Shown here piece by piece: positions 1-12,323 of a stretch of DNA of 64,000 nucleotides. Position 1 is the stretch's first letter. Every line of letters starts with the position of its first letter. Under the pieces are notes generated by a model, which saw only the letters and a list, made by a program, of their open reading frames with translations, did not search any database and was not told the DNA's origin. Location: assembly GCF_000003815.2 (NCBI RefSeq), contig NC_049986.1, forward strand, positions 15,891,496 to 15,955,495. Reading direction: 5' to 3'. Both the position numbers and the translations under genes were made by a program. Source of the stretch: Branchiostoma floridae. Its lineage: Eukaryota; Chordata; Leptocardii; Amphioxiformes; Branchiostomatidae.

Positions 1-3000
1 TCAACAATCAACTGGTAATAACAATCGTGGTATTTTTGTAAAAGTAGCTTTAAATTCTCAATCTGTCAGCTGAGGTTGACAGGGGCATTTCTTATGATGT
101 ATCTTGGTAATAAACTTGTCAGTATTAGCTTCTGAAACCCGCATCTGGTGCAGACAATCTTTATCCTGACCTTTCTACCTGAACCTTTCCTAGTGAAATT
201 GCAGCCAGCACAGGACTGAATGGTCTTGGGCATCTGAACTTTTGCACATCCAAATTTGAAGCTGTGCACCTAAACACCTACCTACATACCAAATCCTTGT
301 AATACATCCAGGGGTTCTTGAGTTAAGCTGACTACAAAAATCCAGAAACATAAACAGACAGACAGACACACCCAAAACTGCATCTCATATTCTACATTTT
401 CCATGGAGATAATAAAAATGAATTTCCAGAGTAATATCCAACAAAATTGCACCTCATATTTCAACCTCCTCACTCTCTCTCTCAGAAGAAACATCTTCAC
501 GAGATTGGTATTGGAGAGTACATCAATGTATATTATGACAAACACGTCGTCTCATTTCAGGGCTGGCATTTACGGGTTTTCAGCAGGATACTTGATATTC
601 CACCCACTGCCTGCAAGTCAGCTTTTTTGTAAAACCTGAGACTGGATGGAGCCCCTGTTATGAACAGTGATCATCGATGCGTTTTGCCCTCTTGAAGTGA
701 TCTTTGCTGTAAGCTGTACCGTCAAGTCACGGATTTCTCGTCATATTATAATTCTGCCTATTCATTCACTGAAAAGGCGATGCGCTATCAACAAGCATCT
801 ACACGTTATCTTCGTCACCCGGTGAAGTCAATAAATTATAGTCAAATAATCCAAAAGATATGGATTTTCACAAGAAAGATAAATGATAAACAAGGAAAGA
901 CGCCAGGAGGCCCAAAATCAACCTTGATCTCTGTCTTACTGAGATCAAATCACAATCACATAATAAATATAGCAGAACTGCAAAGTTTAAAGACTTTCAC
1001 AAGGCAGCTGAGGACACACCATACATATTAAAATGTTCTGAAAGAGGGGAATCGGAAAGGTGTTAAGGTCTTGTAGGAGTTATTTTCTTGACATTTCCAC
1101 CACTTGTCATGCCCATAGTTCAATGTCATTAAATGTTCCAAACATCGACTCTAAATCTGACCCTGTCTCAGGCCAAGGCTATAGGGCTGGTCGGTTGTTG
1201 TTTATGTCTTTATGCAAGTATGCTTTGGTGAAGCTCGTGGTAAATTTTGCATGAGGCTTTTTACTCTACGCTTTGCTTCACTTCACTTTATTCTGGCAGT
1301 TTCGTCTCAGGAGCCCGTACTTTACAACAAAATACATAAAATACTGTAAAATTCAAGGCTTGGCCAGTGGGAAATAAAATAAAACACAAGAAGGGGAGCC
1401 AAATTCTGTAAATGCCTCTAGGTTTGTGGAGATTTGATTTTGTGGTAGGGAGAAAACTGAGTATTCGCTGTGCATTTTAGTTGTATAAAGATGGTAGCCA
1501 GGCAGAAGACAGCACAAGAGTTTGCCATGGTTTCAAGTTCATTGCAAAAAATTAACATTAACAGTATAACATTATAGAAAAGCATAACAGGAAAAGAATT
1601 TTTAAACTTAATTGAGGGAGTTGTTGTTTGCCTCCATTTGTCATTGTATATGGAGAATCCTAATAAATAAATAAATAAAAATAAAGGCAAGTGTGCATGC
1701 ACAACAGCATAAACATATCTGTCCTTGGTGCTGAAAAGGTGACTTGTGGAAAATTCCCTTGTTGTCTGTCAACAGTACTTTTCATAGTGTGCTTATTTTG
1801 TTGAAAAGTCTACACATGTCATGCTATGAGTGGGGTTTAACGTCATTCAGAGTCTTATGTCTCATAATTGTGTCTCTAATGACTTTTCAAGTTGTTATTA
1901 GGGAAAACTGATTAATAAGTGGAGCAGTAGCATTTGAAATGAGCATGTAACATCAACTCACATAATTCCACCAGGCGCCATAATATGAGAAAAATACATG
2001 AATTCAAAGTTATTGAAAAGTATGCACCAATGCAGCATCAGTATTCCTGATGTCTATACACTTCAGATATCTAGATCAACAATCTTGAGAAGGCTTATAT
2101 GACAAGGTTTTTTGATGCAGCGGTATGATGACGCCCAAGGGACTCATGAGAGCTGATGTTATCTTTCATCACAACAACATGTACATGTAAGATCACCTTC
2201 AAAAAACTGTGGTCACTTAAAGTAAATGAAATATTTAGCAGGTAATTTTAATGTGTACTTCACTCTCATTTGGTGCCGTTCCAAACTAGCACCATGTGTT
2301 AACATTCCTCCCTGAATATTTTAGGATGTGCCAACATTGACCTGCTACATATTCTGGTTTCCCAGCTATGCGTGAAGTGGAGGAAAGTTTACACAGTCAA
2401 GTTTAGATACAAATTTCACGTTCACTGATGTAGCACATGCACACTTGAATTGGAATGCACCGAAATGTGAGATTTCTAAATTAATAAAAACAATGTTCAT
2501 CATGAAAACTATTCCAGAAAAACTTATGTTACCTCATAACACTACTACTGTTTCTCTACAACTGGCAACTAATACTTTCTCCAACATTCACTGCTATTCA
2601 AGGAAAAAAATAATAATCCCTACCTACCCCGATTTATTCGGGACTGAAACAGGAAACGCAACATTTTTTCCTAAGAGCCCAGACCATTTGGAAGGACTCT
2701 AAAAACTGTGCCTTTGCCAGGACTGGAGTTATCCTGACCTGATCTGCCCAAAAGGTTGTCACGTAAATGGATTTACTTGATTACACATCCCTCTTGGCTC
2801 AGCCTTAGGCCACATGTTCCTCATCAACATTCGCGAGACCAAAGGAAATTTCTTTCCGTCTACAGGTATCACGCCAGCCATCGATTGCCGCGCTCTCCAA
2901 TCTCCAGTGATACGTGATAACAGCCAAGCTATTCCAACACAGTACAGGGTTGGTTGAACATCAAATCAGATCACCACGAATGGTAAAAGCTTGTTTTGGA

Positions 3001-4394
3001 AGAGGATTTGTTGAAGGTGTAGAGACAGTTTATATATGTTGTTGCTATATTTCACTAAAGGGCCCTTATCCCAATATTCAACAAGCAAATGTTTTAACAA
3101 GTAATAAAAGTAAATTGGACGTCTTGATCAAATAATCTGTAGATTACACAACTCAAGTTGATCAGTGATACATACATGCACTACAACTTAGGAGCACAAT
3201 ATAATGAATTCCATATCAGCCAAGGCCCCAGCCAGACTGTGGGTCTGATTGCCTGACGGATGAAGGAATATCCACCCCCAAAACACACTCATTTCGATAC
3301 AAAATACACCAGTAACTTGAGTAAGTCAAGGATGTTTAGTGACCTTAACGGCAAAGCACAAACGAATTATTCTACAGTACCCAGCAGGATACGGCACTGT
3401 ACAGACAAGTCTGGAACTTTGTACGTTATCGCAGCAGTTGAAACAGTTGACAGAGGACTATGAGAGTATGTTGTGACAGGTTGATGAAGAAAGTTCTAAA
3501 TAGGAACCTCTCTAGCTGTCTTACTGAGGGATGACTGTGGTAAGTAGCAAGCCGGCTGGTTGACGAGAAATCTTCCTTATAAACCGGTACTGACGTCTGG
3601 GCTGTCTTCAGACTCCGTATTCAGAACTTTGCATGTGGAAACAAAAAAAATTCGCTCCTCCGCATCCAAAAAAAAAATTGGACCTTCATGGCACAAAATT
3701 GATGACAATTTATTTTTGTGAGCTCAAAATGACAGATTTAACAATGAAAATTAACAACATGGGCTCCCAAATAATGACAGTAGCAAAAAAAAAAAGAGCT
3801 GGAAACAGCCCTGATTTACATATAGTTGCAGATGTTATAAAACAGTTTAATATAGACATGAGGTAAAAAAAGTTACTTAAGTTAATCCACCCCAAAACAC
3901 TGGAGAAACTTTGGAAATAGACAGATGTTTCAGACAGCTACCAAATAAGAATCCGGATTCACCAGGTTTCCAATCAGAACTCTGAATTGATATGCTAATG
4001 AGGCAATTCTCAGATTGGTCAATTCAACCTGACAAATCCAGATTCTCGTTTAGCCACTGATGAAAGACAGCGGATGCTATCCAGGGCTAAAAATTCACTT
4101 TTGGATTATTTTTGTATCTCCCATAAAGTAGAATATCAGAAAAACGTCATTACAAATCGTCTGAGTTTGGGCTCTGATGAATGGAGCTCTTCAGAAATAA
4201 TGGCAACAGGCTTACTTCCTTTGACATTTTCACACTGACACTGACATTCGAGAATTGTAAGGTCGACCCACAGATCATGGCGATGTGGTCACAGAGATCA
4301 GCAAATCAGCGCTCAATGTCAACACAGCACTGGCATAGTTTTGAAGTCTCTTAAATATTAATGAACCCAAATTCCAACTTCGAATTCTTATGAG

Positions 4395-4566
4395 AGACAT
4401 TTCATGATCTTTCTAACACTAAGATGTCAAGAATACAGTGTATACTTCTATGTCTTTACATATGTAAACCTACAAAAACATCTGGGTGCACATCCACAGA
4501 AATAATAAATTAGGTCGCAATTGTGGATGCACCAAGGAGCACATGCACCCAGTATTTCCGGCACTG
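4395..4566. repeat. Right-hand fragment of the GTGCACC-subtype element
   Basis: TTTCTAACACTAAGATGTC to GCACATGCACCCAGTATTTCC follows the right two-thirds of 8339-8688. The left end is missing and the terminus is decayed (CGGCACTG). Confidence 0.65.
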
Positions 4567-5159
4567 TTATCTGAAACGTCTGATCATTAAATTACAAATC
4601 TAACCAGTTGCTTGAGTAAATGATACCTTGCATATCGTATTACCTGGATCTACTAGTAACCCTCATCCAAGTACTGTATAATTACGTAGAATCCCAAGGA
4701 AGCAAAACATGTCATTCAGAGCAGACTCGTGCAAATTACATATTAATAACTACAGTGCTCAAGACCTAAGTAACGAATGGCGTAATGAAGGGCCACAAAT
4801 CTACATGTACAGTAGAAGCCAGTTACAAAAAATGCAATTGCATAACGGATTATGGTACACTTCTGTTAATTGCACCGCCACGGAATACCGAAATCCAAAA
4901 CTGGTGTGATCCAGCTGGATAACTTGCACCACCTGGATAATTGCACAAAATACGCTGGCAAATAGGGTGTGCAATATAACTGCCTCTACTGTAACTGTAC
5001 ATGAGTAAGCGGCTACACAAAAATACCACTAAAAAAAATGCGGCTACAACAAGCCTCAATTGGTATGAGCAATTTCAGTTATTGGCTACTGACATCATGC
5101 TCAGCAACACATCAGAGCTATTCTAATCGTCTAAGGGCAATTAACAATCAAATCATTAC

Positions 5160-5223
5160 CTTATTAAATATGTCTGGCACAACAACAAGAGGGATACAAA
5201 TTAAAATGAAATAGTGCTCTTTC
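5160..5223 (-). CDS. Candidate short exon, minus strand
   Basis: The acceptor ACAATCCATTTTTCAG precedes 64 bases and the donor AATAAG|GTAATG follows. One frame is open: one base, then KEHYFILICIPLVVVPDIFN K. A second strong acceptor-like tract lies about 64 bp upstream (TCATCGTGTTACAG at about 5288) and a third at about 5405 (TTTATACCTCTGTTACAG). The peptide is hydrophobic and unrecognised. Confidence 0.22.
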
Positions 5224-6072
5224 CTGAAAAATGGATTGTAAATGTTTACAATCCTTGCATTGTTTATGAAATTCAGACAAAATTTTGTAACCTGTAACAC
5301 GATGAAAAAAAATTTTTTGTAGAAAACTTAACAACCATAAACAATTCAAACACATCTAAATCTTTGTAAAGATCTTCATACGTGACATCATTATGGCAGC
5401 TCTGTAACAGAGGTATAAAGAAACGGATGTACAGCTTACATGTACATGTACCTGCAATGTCCCAGGCAAGAGCACGACACAGAAGACATCCATTTATGAC
5501 ACAAAAAGGAATACAGTAGAAGCAATTTTGTCTGGCTTGTCTGCACCAGTAGTCACATCAGGAACCTTAACAGTTGGATTATAGTCCGCTCTATCACTGT
5601 CTGCCACTTTGGCTCCACAATGCTGGCACGCACCCAACCATATTCTGATGACTGCTGGATTCTGATGTGCATTTGTATCTTTCAAATGTCAAAGATATAT
5701 TTGTTACAAGAGGGCATGTACCTTTAACAGTCTGTTCTCCTGTAATTTGTTCTCAAATTTGTTGCAGGAAAATACAACTGGTAGTAAGCAAAGTACAAAT
5801 TAAGAAACACACATCCCGTGATAGACCCAAATAGTACAAAGGGAGACACAAAGTCTAGAGACTCAATAAGTTTCAAGCGATGAACTTTCTACTTATATAA
5901 CTGCATCAATAATATATATCGGCTTCAATTCACCACATAAATACCTACAACGCTCCCCTGAAAGTCAAGAATGTGGGCACCAACAAAACAACTTGGTGAC
6001 ATTAAGATCTAGATCGTACATCGTACATAGCTATACTTTATCCAAGACATCACTGCCAAGTACACGTAATAT

Positions 6073-6456
6073 CTAATAAACTTGTATATCTATTAGCTAC
6101 TAAGTATCTTAAACCAGCTAACAAAAAAACAAGAAATGCCTTCAAGAAGCAAAGTTTTCAACCAAGGATTGATGTGTTCAAATACTCGTTCTTACCTAGA
6201 ACTATATATCACTGAGTGGAATTCGTTGCTATCAAGTACAGTTAATGTAAGTGTGTCCTCATCACTAGATAGCTTCAATCAACATATTTTACAGTAAGAT
6301 GTGTAAAGGTTAGGTGTGGCAAGCTGTTCAATATAACCAGCTGGTCAAGGTTGTGTAATATAACCAGCTGCTACTGTGCCGGCTGCCTACAAATTAAAGC
6401 TGGTGTGTTGCGCCGAAGGGCGGTTACACCGGTTATAACTTAGATACGGATACAGA
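6073..6456 (+). pseudogene. 5'-truncated, frameshifted LINE 3' end
   Basis: Translation gives NKLVYLLATKYLKPANKKTR and on to FKYSFLPRTI, then after a one-base shift TEWNSLLSSTVN to SLDSFNQHILQ and a stop at 6295-6297. The pattern 'FLPRTI-EWNSLP-...-SLDSFK' is a common C terminus of jockey-superfamily LINEs after the reverse transcriptase. The 3' UTR contains a GC-rich hairpin (GCCGAAGGGC region) and ends in GATACGGATACAGATAC, probably its tandem tail, directly against a TA-flanked MITE (a short non-autonomous TIR element) at 6457. The frameshift lies near 6207. The fragment resembles the one at 34.1-34.4 kb over NKLV...KYL. Confidence 0.7.
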
Positions 6457-6667
6457 TACTGTAAATGCAGAAATGTTCGCGGTGGATTAATATTTGCGGT
6501 TTTCGCGGCGACCACTTCACCGCGAACTTAAATCCACCGCGAACATTTTTCTATTATGGTATTAGGCTGCAGTCTATGGTGTTACCGCGAAATTAAATCC
6601 ACCGCGAAAAGTCCCTTTTCCCGCTACGCGAAATTAAATCCCCGCGAACTTAAATGCATTTACAGTA
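6457..6667. mobile_element. TA-flanked MITE, CTGTAAATGCA family, copy 1
   Basis: The mirror ends are TACTGTAAATGCA and TGCATTTACAGTA, with the TA being the target duplication. The interior is rich in TTCGCGGTGG and CCACCGCGAAC, giving the CpG-rich look. It directly abuts the LINE tail that ends at 6456. Confidence 0.85.
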
Positions 6668-7104
6668 ACCATTAATCATCATCATCATCATTGGTTGACG
6701 TGCTTACACACGACGGGATTAACCATTGATAACATCATGTAACTTTGGCAGATCTTCTGTTCTGTGTATCTATGGGGGACCTTCAGGCCTCAAATCTCGA
6801 TCTGAATGATGAAGAACGCAAGACTGTTACTGATTTGAGTTGGGATGACCCAGTGACCCAGTGCTTTGTTATATATAGCTCATTACCACATTGCCCTCTC
6901 ATCAATCACTCTCTCAACAATATCGGAAAGACATCATTAATCGTTAATTGCCTCTTTTGGCCACCCCAATTTTATTTGTCGGTTCTTGGATCTCAAAGAA
7001 CACTGCTGACCTGGAATATCAATACTAAAACAGAGTCCGGGGGGAAGTCTGTAGCTAAGGTACAAACAGATTCAGTGTGTGATCATAAAAAGGCACAAAT
7101 ATTC

Positions 7105-7470
7105 CTAGCTGGCATCCATTTTCATCTTAACTGCTTGCTGACTTTAACCAACTTAATGTCTTAGTATCAAGAAAATAAATTGGAATTATCCTTACACTCA
7201 CTATCCAGTTTAGCGTCCGTTGTTCCCTGTCTTGCAAGGGTTGGACATTGCGGGAAGTCCAGTTAGAGAATCCCATTTACCTATTGTCACAAGCTTCCTT
7301 TATTACATAGTTGTTTAACACCAAACTGGGATCCATTTATTGTCATTTTGACTGCTTGCTGCCTTTAACCAACTGAATGTCTGAGTATCAAGAAAATAAC
7401 TTGGATTGGCCTTAAGAAATTCCATTTGCCTTTTATCTTCCTTTATTACATAGTTGTATAACACCTTACT
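7105..7470. repeat. Imperfect tandem duplication, two units of about 145-220 bp
   Basis: AACTGCTTGCTGACTTTAAC to AGTATCAAGAAAATAAATTG (7130-7184) recurs as GACTGCTTGCTGCCTTTAAC to AGTATCAAGAAAATAACTTG (7351-7405). TTTATTACATAGTTGT occurs in both (7299, 7442). Confidence 0.7.
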
Positions 7471-7611
7471 GAACAACCCTCCTGTGTACCTCCTCACACG
7501 TTTCCATTACTCTATTGAGTGTTGAGTTATTTCCCTTCCGCCCCTGGTGTCTCAGACACAAATCCAATCTGTGCCCTTCTAAAAATATGTACCACAGAAT
7601 TCCATCATGGA
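7470..7611 (-). CDS. Candidate exon, minus strand
   Basis: The donor GTTGTTCA|GTAAGG (good) closes a 142-base stretch open in one frame, with HDGILWYIFLEGHRLDL and STLNRVMETCEEVHRR. The acceptor (CAAATGTAACCTTAG) is weak, and the open frame extends further upstream to about 7720, near the hAT-type MITE. No family recognised. Confidence 0.2.
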
Positions 7612-7739
7612 CTAAGGTTACATTTGGGTCAAGGTCACGGGACCACACATCAGAGATGACAGAGTAAAACCAATGGGTTTCCAAATACAGAGACGTAGGA
7701 GGTATCGGATTTCCCCGTGTTGTTGGTTACAGTCTGGAT

Positions 7740-8015
7740 TAGGGGTGGATACCGGTACGGTGTACCAGTAGAAAGCCGTTTTTTCTTGTTGGACTGGTCC
7801 AGAAAAACTGGACCTGAAAAAAATCAGTTGACCAGATTTTGGACCGTTCCGAAAATGAACAGATAATACCGACAGATACTTACATGTTTTGGGGTTTCCG
7901 CAGCCAAACTTGGTCTAAAACAGAGGCAGTTAGTTTTTACATAAAGATAGGATTGCAGACCTGGACCTGATCCCCTGAGCCTGAACTAGACCTGAATTTT
8001 CTGTACCCACCCCTA
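7740..8015. mobile_element. hAT-type MITE, TAGGGGTGG family
   Basis: The ends are TAGGGGTGGATACCGGTAC and GTACCCACCCCTA. The duplication is no longer recognisable (GTCTGGAT against GCGGACAA). The interior is GGTCCAGAAAAACTGGACC and similar. Confidence 0.7.
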
Positions 8016-8338
8016 GCGGACAACCGTGAATCACAAGTTCCAAAAAGAGAAGAAACCTTAGAAACAAATCTAGACAACTGGTCAGTTATCTGTAAAAGTA
8101 AGACTCACATAGATCTAGAGCATCATGTATTTCATGCTGCTATCAAAATTTAGAAAATGTACAATTACATGTAAGTGGGAACTTCAGCTATACATGGACA
8201 TTAAGACAAAGCCATGGTTAAGACAAACAGGCTCTATTTCAAGAACAATGTTTTGTTTTCCCACTTTTGCCAATTGTTTATTTACCTTTTAAGCACAGTT
8301 GGTGGGATATGGATTTCATATTGTGTGAAGTTCACTGA

Positions 8339-8688
8339 CAGGGCTCGAAATTAATTTTGGTATTAGGTGCACTGGTGCACCCAGCTTAAAAAATTGGGTG
8401 CACCAAAAAATTTGTGGGTGCACCACTTAAATTTAAGTAATAACCTAATAATAAAACTTAGTTACATTTATCAAATTCTCAAACAAGTACCATGACAGAC
8501 ATTTATATTATATTTCTAACACTTAGATGTCAAGAATATGATGTATACTAGTATACTTTGACATCTTTACATACATAAACGTAAGAAGATATTTGGGTGC
8601 ACCCAGTGCACCCACAGAAAATACTTGGGTGCACAGCACAAATTTTGGGTGCACCTGGGTGCACATGCACCCAGTATTTCGAGCCCTG
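8339..8688. mobile_element. TIR element, CAGGGCTCGAAAT family, GTGCACC subtype, copy 1
   Basis: The ends are CAGGGCTCGAAAT and ATTTCGAGCCCTG. ACTGA lies directly outside both ends. The interior has repeated GGTGCACC and GGGTGCACCTGGGTGCAC. It is about 350 bp and non-coding. The superfamily is unknown to me. Confidence 0.85.
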
Positions 8689-8797
8689 ACTGAACTTAGA
8701 AACACTTGTAGTTGAATAACATTAATTGGTCATCAATCATCATGTAATGGGAGATACATGTAAGGACTCAATATCCCAACAATTACGAATACATGTA

Positions 8798-9073
8798 CAG
8801 GCCTCAAAATACTTTTTTCTGCATACCTGCACAGGTACATTGTACAGGTAACATTGGAAATTACCTGCACCAGACAAATTTCACCTGCACCACTCAGAAT
8901 TTAGGAAGTATTGATCATACTAAAATCTGCCATAATTTCTTTTTAAACTAAGTCTTCATACAGGAGGTATCTGCCAGTAAAAGTCATGTACATGTAAACC
9001 CAGTACATGGACCAGTGCAGGTTAGGTGCATACTAACAGGCATATGCAGGTGGTACATGTATTTCAAGCCCTG
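8798..9073. mobile_element. TIR element, CTGCAC subtype, copy 3 (shorter)
   Basis: It starts CAGGCCTCAAAATAC and ends TGTATTTCAAGCCCTG. CTGCATACCTGCACAGG and CCTGCACCAGACAAATTT match the 59.1-kb copy. No duplication is readable. Confidence 0.7.
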
Positions 9074-10059
9074 GTGTATATTTGTATTGATCGCACCCTT
9101 GTAACTAATGACAGTGCAACGCTTATTACAGCAACTGTTTCATGATGTATGACAAGACTATTTCCATCCATCTGCTTGCTCAAATGTCACAATCGATGAA
9201 TCATACTTAAGTTTAATCCCCCTCATCTTCAAAAATCTATCCACTACCAGCAATTTGCTTCGTTAGCAATCTTACTGAGTCTCGTTATTATTGATATTGA
9301 TGGTGCAATTTTCAATTGCAGGGCACATTTCTACAGTCTGTTCTTTTGATATCTATTTGCATAAATCCTGCACGCCATTTTGATTTTCATCTGAAAGGCA
9401 TATAATAGCATGACAGATGTCCATTTCTAGTCTTTCTGCCCTCTTCTTGGTTCATTGAGTAGATGCCTGTCAGCCAGCACACGAAAGGAAATATATTTCA
9501 GATTCAGTTTACTTATTTTACCGATATTTACTACTCTCATAGATGAGACCGCCAAATACGACTAATAATTTGATACAGTATGACATTTATGACATAATAT
9601 CAAAGATTACTAGTATATAGTGCCAGGGAGGGTAAATCTAATATGATAGAAGAATACAATAATGCATATCTATATACACATATCTACATACATCATAGTC
9701 AAAGGAAACACAGTTAAATGGTCATGTTTCTTGATCTTTAAAAAGGTTGTGAAAACTCATTATTCTTGTCTCATTTCTCAAATGTACATATTTGCCGATA
9801 AACTTTGCAAACTTAAATGGATTTCACAGCATGAAATACAACTCTCATAATTTTGCGGCATCAAAGAATCAAGTCTGACATTTTCAGAAATGGCAAAATA
9901 GATATAATCCACCCATGCATCTGTTTACTCCTTACTTTCAATGGTATTGGATGATCTAAAAATATTTGCACGGTTAAGCAAGACTGCCATATCCAAAGCT
10001 ACAATGTATCTTCCACCCCATAATCCTGACTATAGCTTGTCCAGATGTTCCACTGCAAT

Positions 10060-10225
10060 ACAATATTAAAGAAAAAACCTGCAGTACCATAGCAAGATGC
10101 ACGGGGTCCAAAATCTAATAATTTCAAGGATATATCAAAACTTACCATTGTACCAAGTATCAAGACAATCCATACAGGCCTTCTTGAGATACTTGTTGTA
10201 AGACAGGCAGGCACACACACATGAA
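10060..10225. repeat. Dispersed repeat with TATCAAGACAATCCA core, copy 1
   Basis: CTGCAGTACCATAGCAAG, GGGGTCCAAAATCTAATAAT, ACCAAGTATCAAGACAATCC and CTTCTTGAGATACTTG appear in this order. The same blocks recur at 10970-11265. The apparent perfect splice donor ATG|GTAAGT on the minus strand at 10140-10150 is part of the repeat. Confidence 0.65.
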
Positions 10226-10969
10226 CGCTAAGGAAAAAAATATAGCGGTCTTGGCAAAGGTAATGATACCGATACTTTGTAAAATAAACTTGGGCTCAAT
10301 CCAAAGAGTGCAAACCTTTGCCAACGTGCCATAGTGTAACCCATATTTGGAAATTCTAGAAAATTTTGGATCATTTTACCTGACACTGAACCTTTAAATC
10401 CTCTCCATCTACATGTAATCCACATCCTTAAACCAAAACCTAATTTCTTTTCCCCATTTGACTTCAAGTAGAGAATCATGTCAAAATTGATTTTCAAAGA
10501 TCAAAAGCTATAGTTTAATTAGGCTATCCATGGGAGAGTTGGTCATTCTTTGAATGATCACATTCAGAACTACAATGCACAAAAAAATGGTAATTTCAAA
10601 ATAATTACATTGAAGAACATGCCTTGTTACACAAAGGCAGTAACGCCCCATTAATATACAAACATAATGGACACCCCCAAAGTTAAAATGTAGGATGTAT
10701 CACTGTACCAGTAAGTGCATTTTGAATTGGTGATGTATAATATGCAAAAGGGAACTGACTTCTATATGCTACTATGCAACAATAGAAGGGTATATACATG
10801 CCAGAAGGATTTGTTAATGATACACACACATGAACAAAGTATATGTTCATGTGCAAGAGGAGAAGTAAGCTGGATGATGGTACTCTGAATCCACGGATTC
10901 TGACATACAAGAGCCAAATTGATGCACAAGCACGTACTGCAGAGCATGATAAAAAAACTATAGATTTAC

Positions 10970-11265
10970 TTCCAAGACAAGCTCCCAGGGGGCCAAAACC
11001 TAATATGTCCTTTCTAGTCAAACACAAGAGCTATTCAACATTCAAACGTTATGAAAACAGCATGTCAAGAACACGTGATATAAAAAACAGAACTTCTGCT
11101 GAAGTACCGTAACAAACCACTAAGGGGCCCAAAATCGATTCATTTTGAGGCACATCAAGACCTACCAACATACCAAATATCAAGACAATCCACCCAGACA
11201 TTCTTGAGTTACCGTGACAACAGGCAGAAGGACATACACAACACTGACAAAAACTTGACCTCCAT
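10970..11265. repeat. Dispersed repeat with TATCAAGACAATCCA core, copy 2
   Basis: AACTTCTGCTGAAGTACCGT, CACTAAGGGGCCCAAAATCG, ACCAAATATCAAGACAATCC and CATTCTTGAGTTACCGTG match copy 1. Shorter pieces of the family lie at 275-370, 885-990 and 48025-48090. Confidence 0.65.
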
Positions 11266-12323
11266 TTTTCATCTTCAAGACAGCCACAGCATTTAGTGCA
11301 GAAAACCTTATTCTACTAAAAGGACTCCAAGTGTCCAGTTGAAACAATGGTTATGATCTTACCTGTCAAATAAAAACCTTTACGGCTGCCACCAACATTC
11401 CAAGGTCACTAAGCAACGTATTTTTCACTGCACATTGACACACCAACTGTATGAAACATATTTTTCATTACATATTGACACACCAACTGTATGAAACAGC
11501 AACCTTGGGTCACTAACCTATAAATTATGCACTGAGCCATTGCTAAATGGTAACAGGCCAGGCTCCTTGGCAAGCATTGGACTAAATGTCTGGTCCAGTT
11601 TTTGAGGGCATTCATATGAAATTCTAAAGCTGGAATCTTATTTAGGTGCAAACATGCATGTAGGAGCATACCTGAAAATTCCTCTTGCACAGGAAAATGG
11701 TGCACAAAAAACATAAAATAAAGTTGAATGTTAGAAAGCCCTCGTGGCTTCTGCTTGAATTTGAAATTCTGTGGCTGACTTCCACATTTTAAAGATAGTG
11801 CAATACATGATACAATGTGAACATGCTGGCACTTTGACCTTGTTCAAATTGGGGTATGTTTGTTTCTTAAATTGGATTTTGATTTTGGTGAATCTAAGCC
11901 AAAACAGTGTTACATTTCCTTTCCAAATCCACTTTGGGAAGTGTCTAGTAAATTTTTTTTTTCAAACCCTCAGGGTAGTTTTTGATGTCGTGCGGGAGAG
12001 ATTTCAGCACCCCAAATCCCATTAGTCCCATTCACCACAATCCAGCCCTAAGCCTGACGTGAACGTGGTTTGAGAGATAAGATGAGAGGCGTCATGCATA
12101 TGAACCAATGATTGCTTTACAGTACCACCCACAGCGCGTGGAATTGGAGCACTTCAGCTGTCATCTCATCATAAACCTATATAAGAGTGCAGAAGCTGGA
12201 AGCTTTAAGAAAGCCCTAAACTCCGCTGTTTGATAAGTCAATTATTGGTGATGCCTATCTTATACCATCCTGCATGTCTTGACTGCAATAGTCATCTGAC
12301 AAGAAGTACAATGTGCAATATTA

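Larger units (their letters stand above)
380..6070. other. No confident gene; old repeat fragments
   Basis: This 5.7 kb holds scraps of the TATCAAGACAATCC repeat (885-990), an AAAT run (1655-1682), A-rich relics of the hAT-type GGCTGTCTCC family (3640-3800), the ACTCAAGCAACTGG family (3930-4090, 4575-4660) and the GTGCACC fragment (4395-4566). All open frames are short and without recognisable domains, except the weak exon candidate at 5160-5223. Confidence 0.6.
9080..12320. other. Anonymous DNA with two dispersed-repeat copies
   Basis: Apart from the repeats at 10060-10225 and 10970-11265, I see no gene and no long inverted or direct repeat. A TTTTTCACTGCACATTGACA-type block is duplicated at 11421-11455 and 11461-11495. 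Confidence 0.55.

Noticed and set aside
66-269. Minus-strand frame with CAGC...CTRC, resembling a zinc ribbon
   Set aside because: Four cysteines in a short frame, no splice borders that keep it open, and a dispersed repeat alongside; not enough support.
2336-2450. Plus-strand acceptor-like site with an open frame (CANIDLLHILVSQLC)
   Set aside because: No usable donor; typical of chance sites in AT-rich DNA.
6745-7164. 139-codon plus-strand frame (MGDLQASNLDLNDEER...)
   Set aside because: The first 50 residues look protein-like. The rest runs into a tandem duplication, and no convincing donor ends it. Could be an exon, but left out.
10140-10150. Perfect splice donor ATG|GTAAGT on the minus strand
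   Set aside because: Part of the dispersed TATCAAGACAATCC repeat.
11364-11374. Strong donor CAG|GTAAGA on the minus strand
   Set aside because: Every upstream frame has a stop just before it; no exon can use it for coding.
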